The translations under genes and the position numbers were made by a program. Below are positions 6,099-6,266 of a DNA stretch of 6,266 bases, piece after piece. The notes below the pieces were generated by a model. It had not been told where the DNA came from and searched no databases. It saw only the letters and a program-made list of their open reading frames with translations. The DNA comes from Pseudomonadaceae bacterium UBA5811 (GTDB lineage: Bacteria; Pseudomonadota; Gammaproteobacteria; Pseudomonadales; Pseudomonadaceae): positions 553-6,818 of the forward strand of contig DIDB01000017.1 of the NCBI GenBank assembly GCA_002417905.1, given 5' to 3'. Numbering within the stretch: position 1 is the first letter of the stretch; each line of letters starts with the position of its first letter.

Positions 6099-6266
6099 TT
6101 GCTGCCGTGATCCGCTGGTCGGTCCGCAACCGGCTGCTGGTGCTGCTGGCGACCCTGTTTGTCGTGGTCTGGGGGCTCTGGGCGGTGAGGCACAGCCCGG
6201 TGGATGCCCTGCCGGACCTGTCGGATGTGCAGGTGATTATCCGTACCCCATGGCCGGGCCAGGCGC
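6095..6266 (+). CDS. cusA: Heavy-metal RND efflux pump CusA (N-terminal 57 codons, cut by window edge)
   Basis: This is the start of the inner-membrane, proton-driven RND transporter of the cus pump, normally about 1,030-1,060 aa. The 57 visible codons open with [18 protein letters not shown] and the first transmembrane helix (about residues 13-32). The near-invariant heavy-metal-RND motif [17 protein letters not shown] follows, as in CusA/CzcA. The start overlaps the cusB stop (ATGA) and follows GGAGG at 6083-6087, seven bases upstream. The methionine relay and pore residues that would settle Cu/Ag versus Zn/Co/Cd specificity lie beyond the window. The monovalent-metal assignment therefore rests on the CusB and CusF-like ligands. 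Confidence 0.95.
   Translation, partial: MIAAVIRWSVRNRLLVLLATLFVVVWGLWAVRHSPVDALPDLSDVQVIIRTPWPGQA

Noticed and set aside
1..6266. Mobile elements, CRISPR arrays, tRNA or rRNA genes
   Set aside because: No terminal inverted repeats with a transposase, no regularly spaced repeats, and no tRNA or rRNA signatures were seen on either strand.

Overview
The window comes from a GC-rich bacterial chromosome, most likely a proteobacterium. The TrpB/TrpA pair looks alpha- or gammaproteobacterial, and the efflux genes have Cus-type architecture. I cannot name the genus from sequence alone. All real genes I can support are on the + strand, and both edges cut through a gene.

Positions 1-1718 are the distal end of a tryptophan operon: the 3' three quarters of trpB, overlapping a complete trpA by an ATGA junction. 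The 255 bp that follow hold no intact gene. They contain a hairpin followed by a T-run that could end the trp transcript. They also contain a short open stretch resembling the C-terminal part of a MNT-type nucleotidyltransferase, probably a remnant, and a second weaker hairpin. A stand-alone ten-helix EamA/DMT-type transporter follows at 1974-2855.

From 2906 to the right edge lies a heavy-metal (probably Cu(I)/Ag(I)) export cluster. It begins with a small secreted Cys/Met/His protein of the CopL/CzcI kind. Next comes a TolC-family outer-membrane channel (cusC), then a CusB-type periplasmic adaptor with an N-terminal methionine metal-binding segment and a fused C-terminal CusF-like domain. The last gene is the first 57 codons of the inner-membrane RND pump (cusA). 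cusC-cusB and cusB-cusA both overlap by ATGA, so the three pump components are probably translationally coupled. Together they would span both membranes and expel metal from the periplasm or cytoplasm.

I found no clearly undescribed system. The most informative oddities are the small metal-site protein leading the cus cluster, the CusF domain fused to CusB with Met in place of the copper-capping Trp, the decayed nucleotidyltransferase-like stretch, and a perfect 15-bp dyad just before cusC. No tRNA, rRNA, CRISPR array or insertion sequence was seen.
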